Part shown: in pieces, positions 63,603 through 64,000 of the stretch
How positions within the stretch are numbered: position 1 is the first letter of the stretch
How the letters are laid out: each line of letters starts with the position of its first letter
DNA from: Sporosarcina sp. P2
GTDB lineage: Bacteria; Bacillota; Bacilli; Bacillales_A; Planococcaceae
NCBI RefSeq assembly: GCF_002743255.1
Contig: NZ_PDYY01000009.1
Span: 1-64,000, forward strand
Length of the DNA: 64,000 bases
Reading direction: 5' to 3'
Made by a program: the position numbers and the translations under genes
Notes under the pieces: generated by a model
What the model was told of the DNA's origin: nothing
The model's database searches: none
Seen by the model: only the letters and a program-made list of their open reading frames with translations

Positions 63603-63654
63603 GAACCAATTTTTCGGTTAGGGTCATCTGAAATTTAAGAAGGAGGGAATAACA

Positions 63655-64000
63655 TGCACCGCGGAAAAGGGATGAAATTTGTTGGGGATTCGCGCATCAA
63701 GGCTTCAGGCAAGATGTCGAATACACCAAAAGATTACTCAGAATATCCGGGTAAAACCGAGGCATTCTGGCCAAACTTTCTATTGAAAGAGTGGATGGTC
63801 GGATCGATTTTCTTAATCGGTTATCTGATCGTTACTCTTGCACACCCGTCACCGCTTGAGCGTCAAGCGGACCCGACGGATACAATGTATATACCGATAC
63901 CAGACTGGTATTTCCTATTCATGTATCAGCTACTGAAATATGAATTCGCTTCCGGTCCTTATAACGTGATCGGTGCGATCGTAATTCCTGGATTGGCAGT
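63655..64000 (+). CDS. qcrC: Menaquinol:cytochrome c reductase cytochrome b/c subunit, 5' part
   Basis: Runs off the right edge of the window (115 codons seen). The visible part is the subunit IV-like half: a charged start, a first membrane helix (about residues 48-66, MVGSIFLIGYLIVTLAH), and the PDWYFLFMYQLLKYE motif (PEWY-type Qo-site motif, about 94-108). The cytochrome c domain with CXXCH expected at the C-terminus lies outside. ATG 63655 follows AAGGAGGG. Confidence 0.93.

Overview
The window is a 64 kb piece of a spore-forming, motile, low-to-moderate G+C Gram-positive (Bacillales) chromosome. Protein signatures and gene order point to the Planococcaceae, most like Sporosarcina; the genus is inferred from memory of these families and no search was run. 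From about 6.87 kb to the right end it follows the Bacillus subtilis order yqkF-nudF ... fur-xerD-drm ... spoIIA-lysA ... scpAB-dacB-rluB-resABCDE-sigX-rsiX-ribU-fer-ypbB-recQ ... ypdA-prsW-sleB-ypeB-ypfA-cmk-rpsA-der-gpsA-yphEF-spoIVA-hup-folE-mtrB-hepS-menG-hepT-ndk-cheR-aroC-aroB-aroH-hisC-tyrA-aroA-ypiAB-ypiF-qcrABC.

Layout. 1-6.8 kb is the accessory end: the 3' end of a group IIC-type intron, an XRE/cupin regulator, a two-domain VOC dioxygenase, two transporters, and the xpt-pbuX purine salvage operon under a guanine riboswitch. 6.9-18.5 kb holds yqkF, nudF, a membrane protein at the spoIIM position, fur, xerD, nucleoside catabolism (drm, pdp), spoIIAA-AB-sigF-spoVAF, lysA with a 36-aa membrane ORF, and ribT. 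18.5-31.7 kb holds ypuF, scpAB, a D,D-carboxypeptidase, rluB, cytochrome c maturation (resABC) with the ResDE two-component system, ECF sigma SigX with its anti-sigma factor, riboflavin transporter ribU under an FMN riboswitch, and ferredoxin. 31.8-48 kb holds ypbB-recQ, bacillithiol reductase ypdA, prsW, sleB-ypeB, a PilZ brake, cmk-plsC, a frameshifted S1 gene, der, gpsA and spoIVA. 48-64 kb holds hup, folE-mtrB, menaquinone side-chain and ring methylation (hepS-menG-hepT), ndk, cheR, the aro/his/tyr supraoperon, ypiA-ypiB-ypiF and the start of the menaquinol:cytochrome c reductase operon (qcrABC, qcrC cut by the window edge).

How it fits together: much of the window serves respiration (res genes mature cytochrome c used by qcr; hep/menG make menaquinone; aroC makes chorismate, the menaquinone ring precursor) and sporulation/germination (spoIIA, spoVAF, spoIVA, sleB-ypeB, dacB-like). 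No CRISPR, prophage, secondary-metabolite cluster or defence island was seen. The most notable points are absences relative to B. subtilis (spoVAA-AE, dacF, pupG, spmAB, ribDEAH, trpEDCFBA), a divergent SpoIIM-like protein, a single-base frameshift in the S1-protein gene, an ECF promoter overlapping the end of resE, and structured or repeated intergenic DNA.
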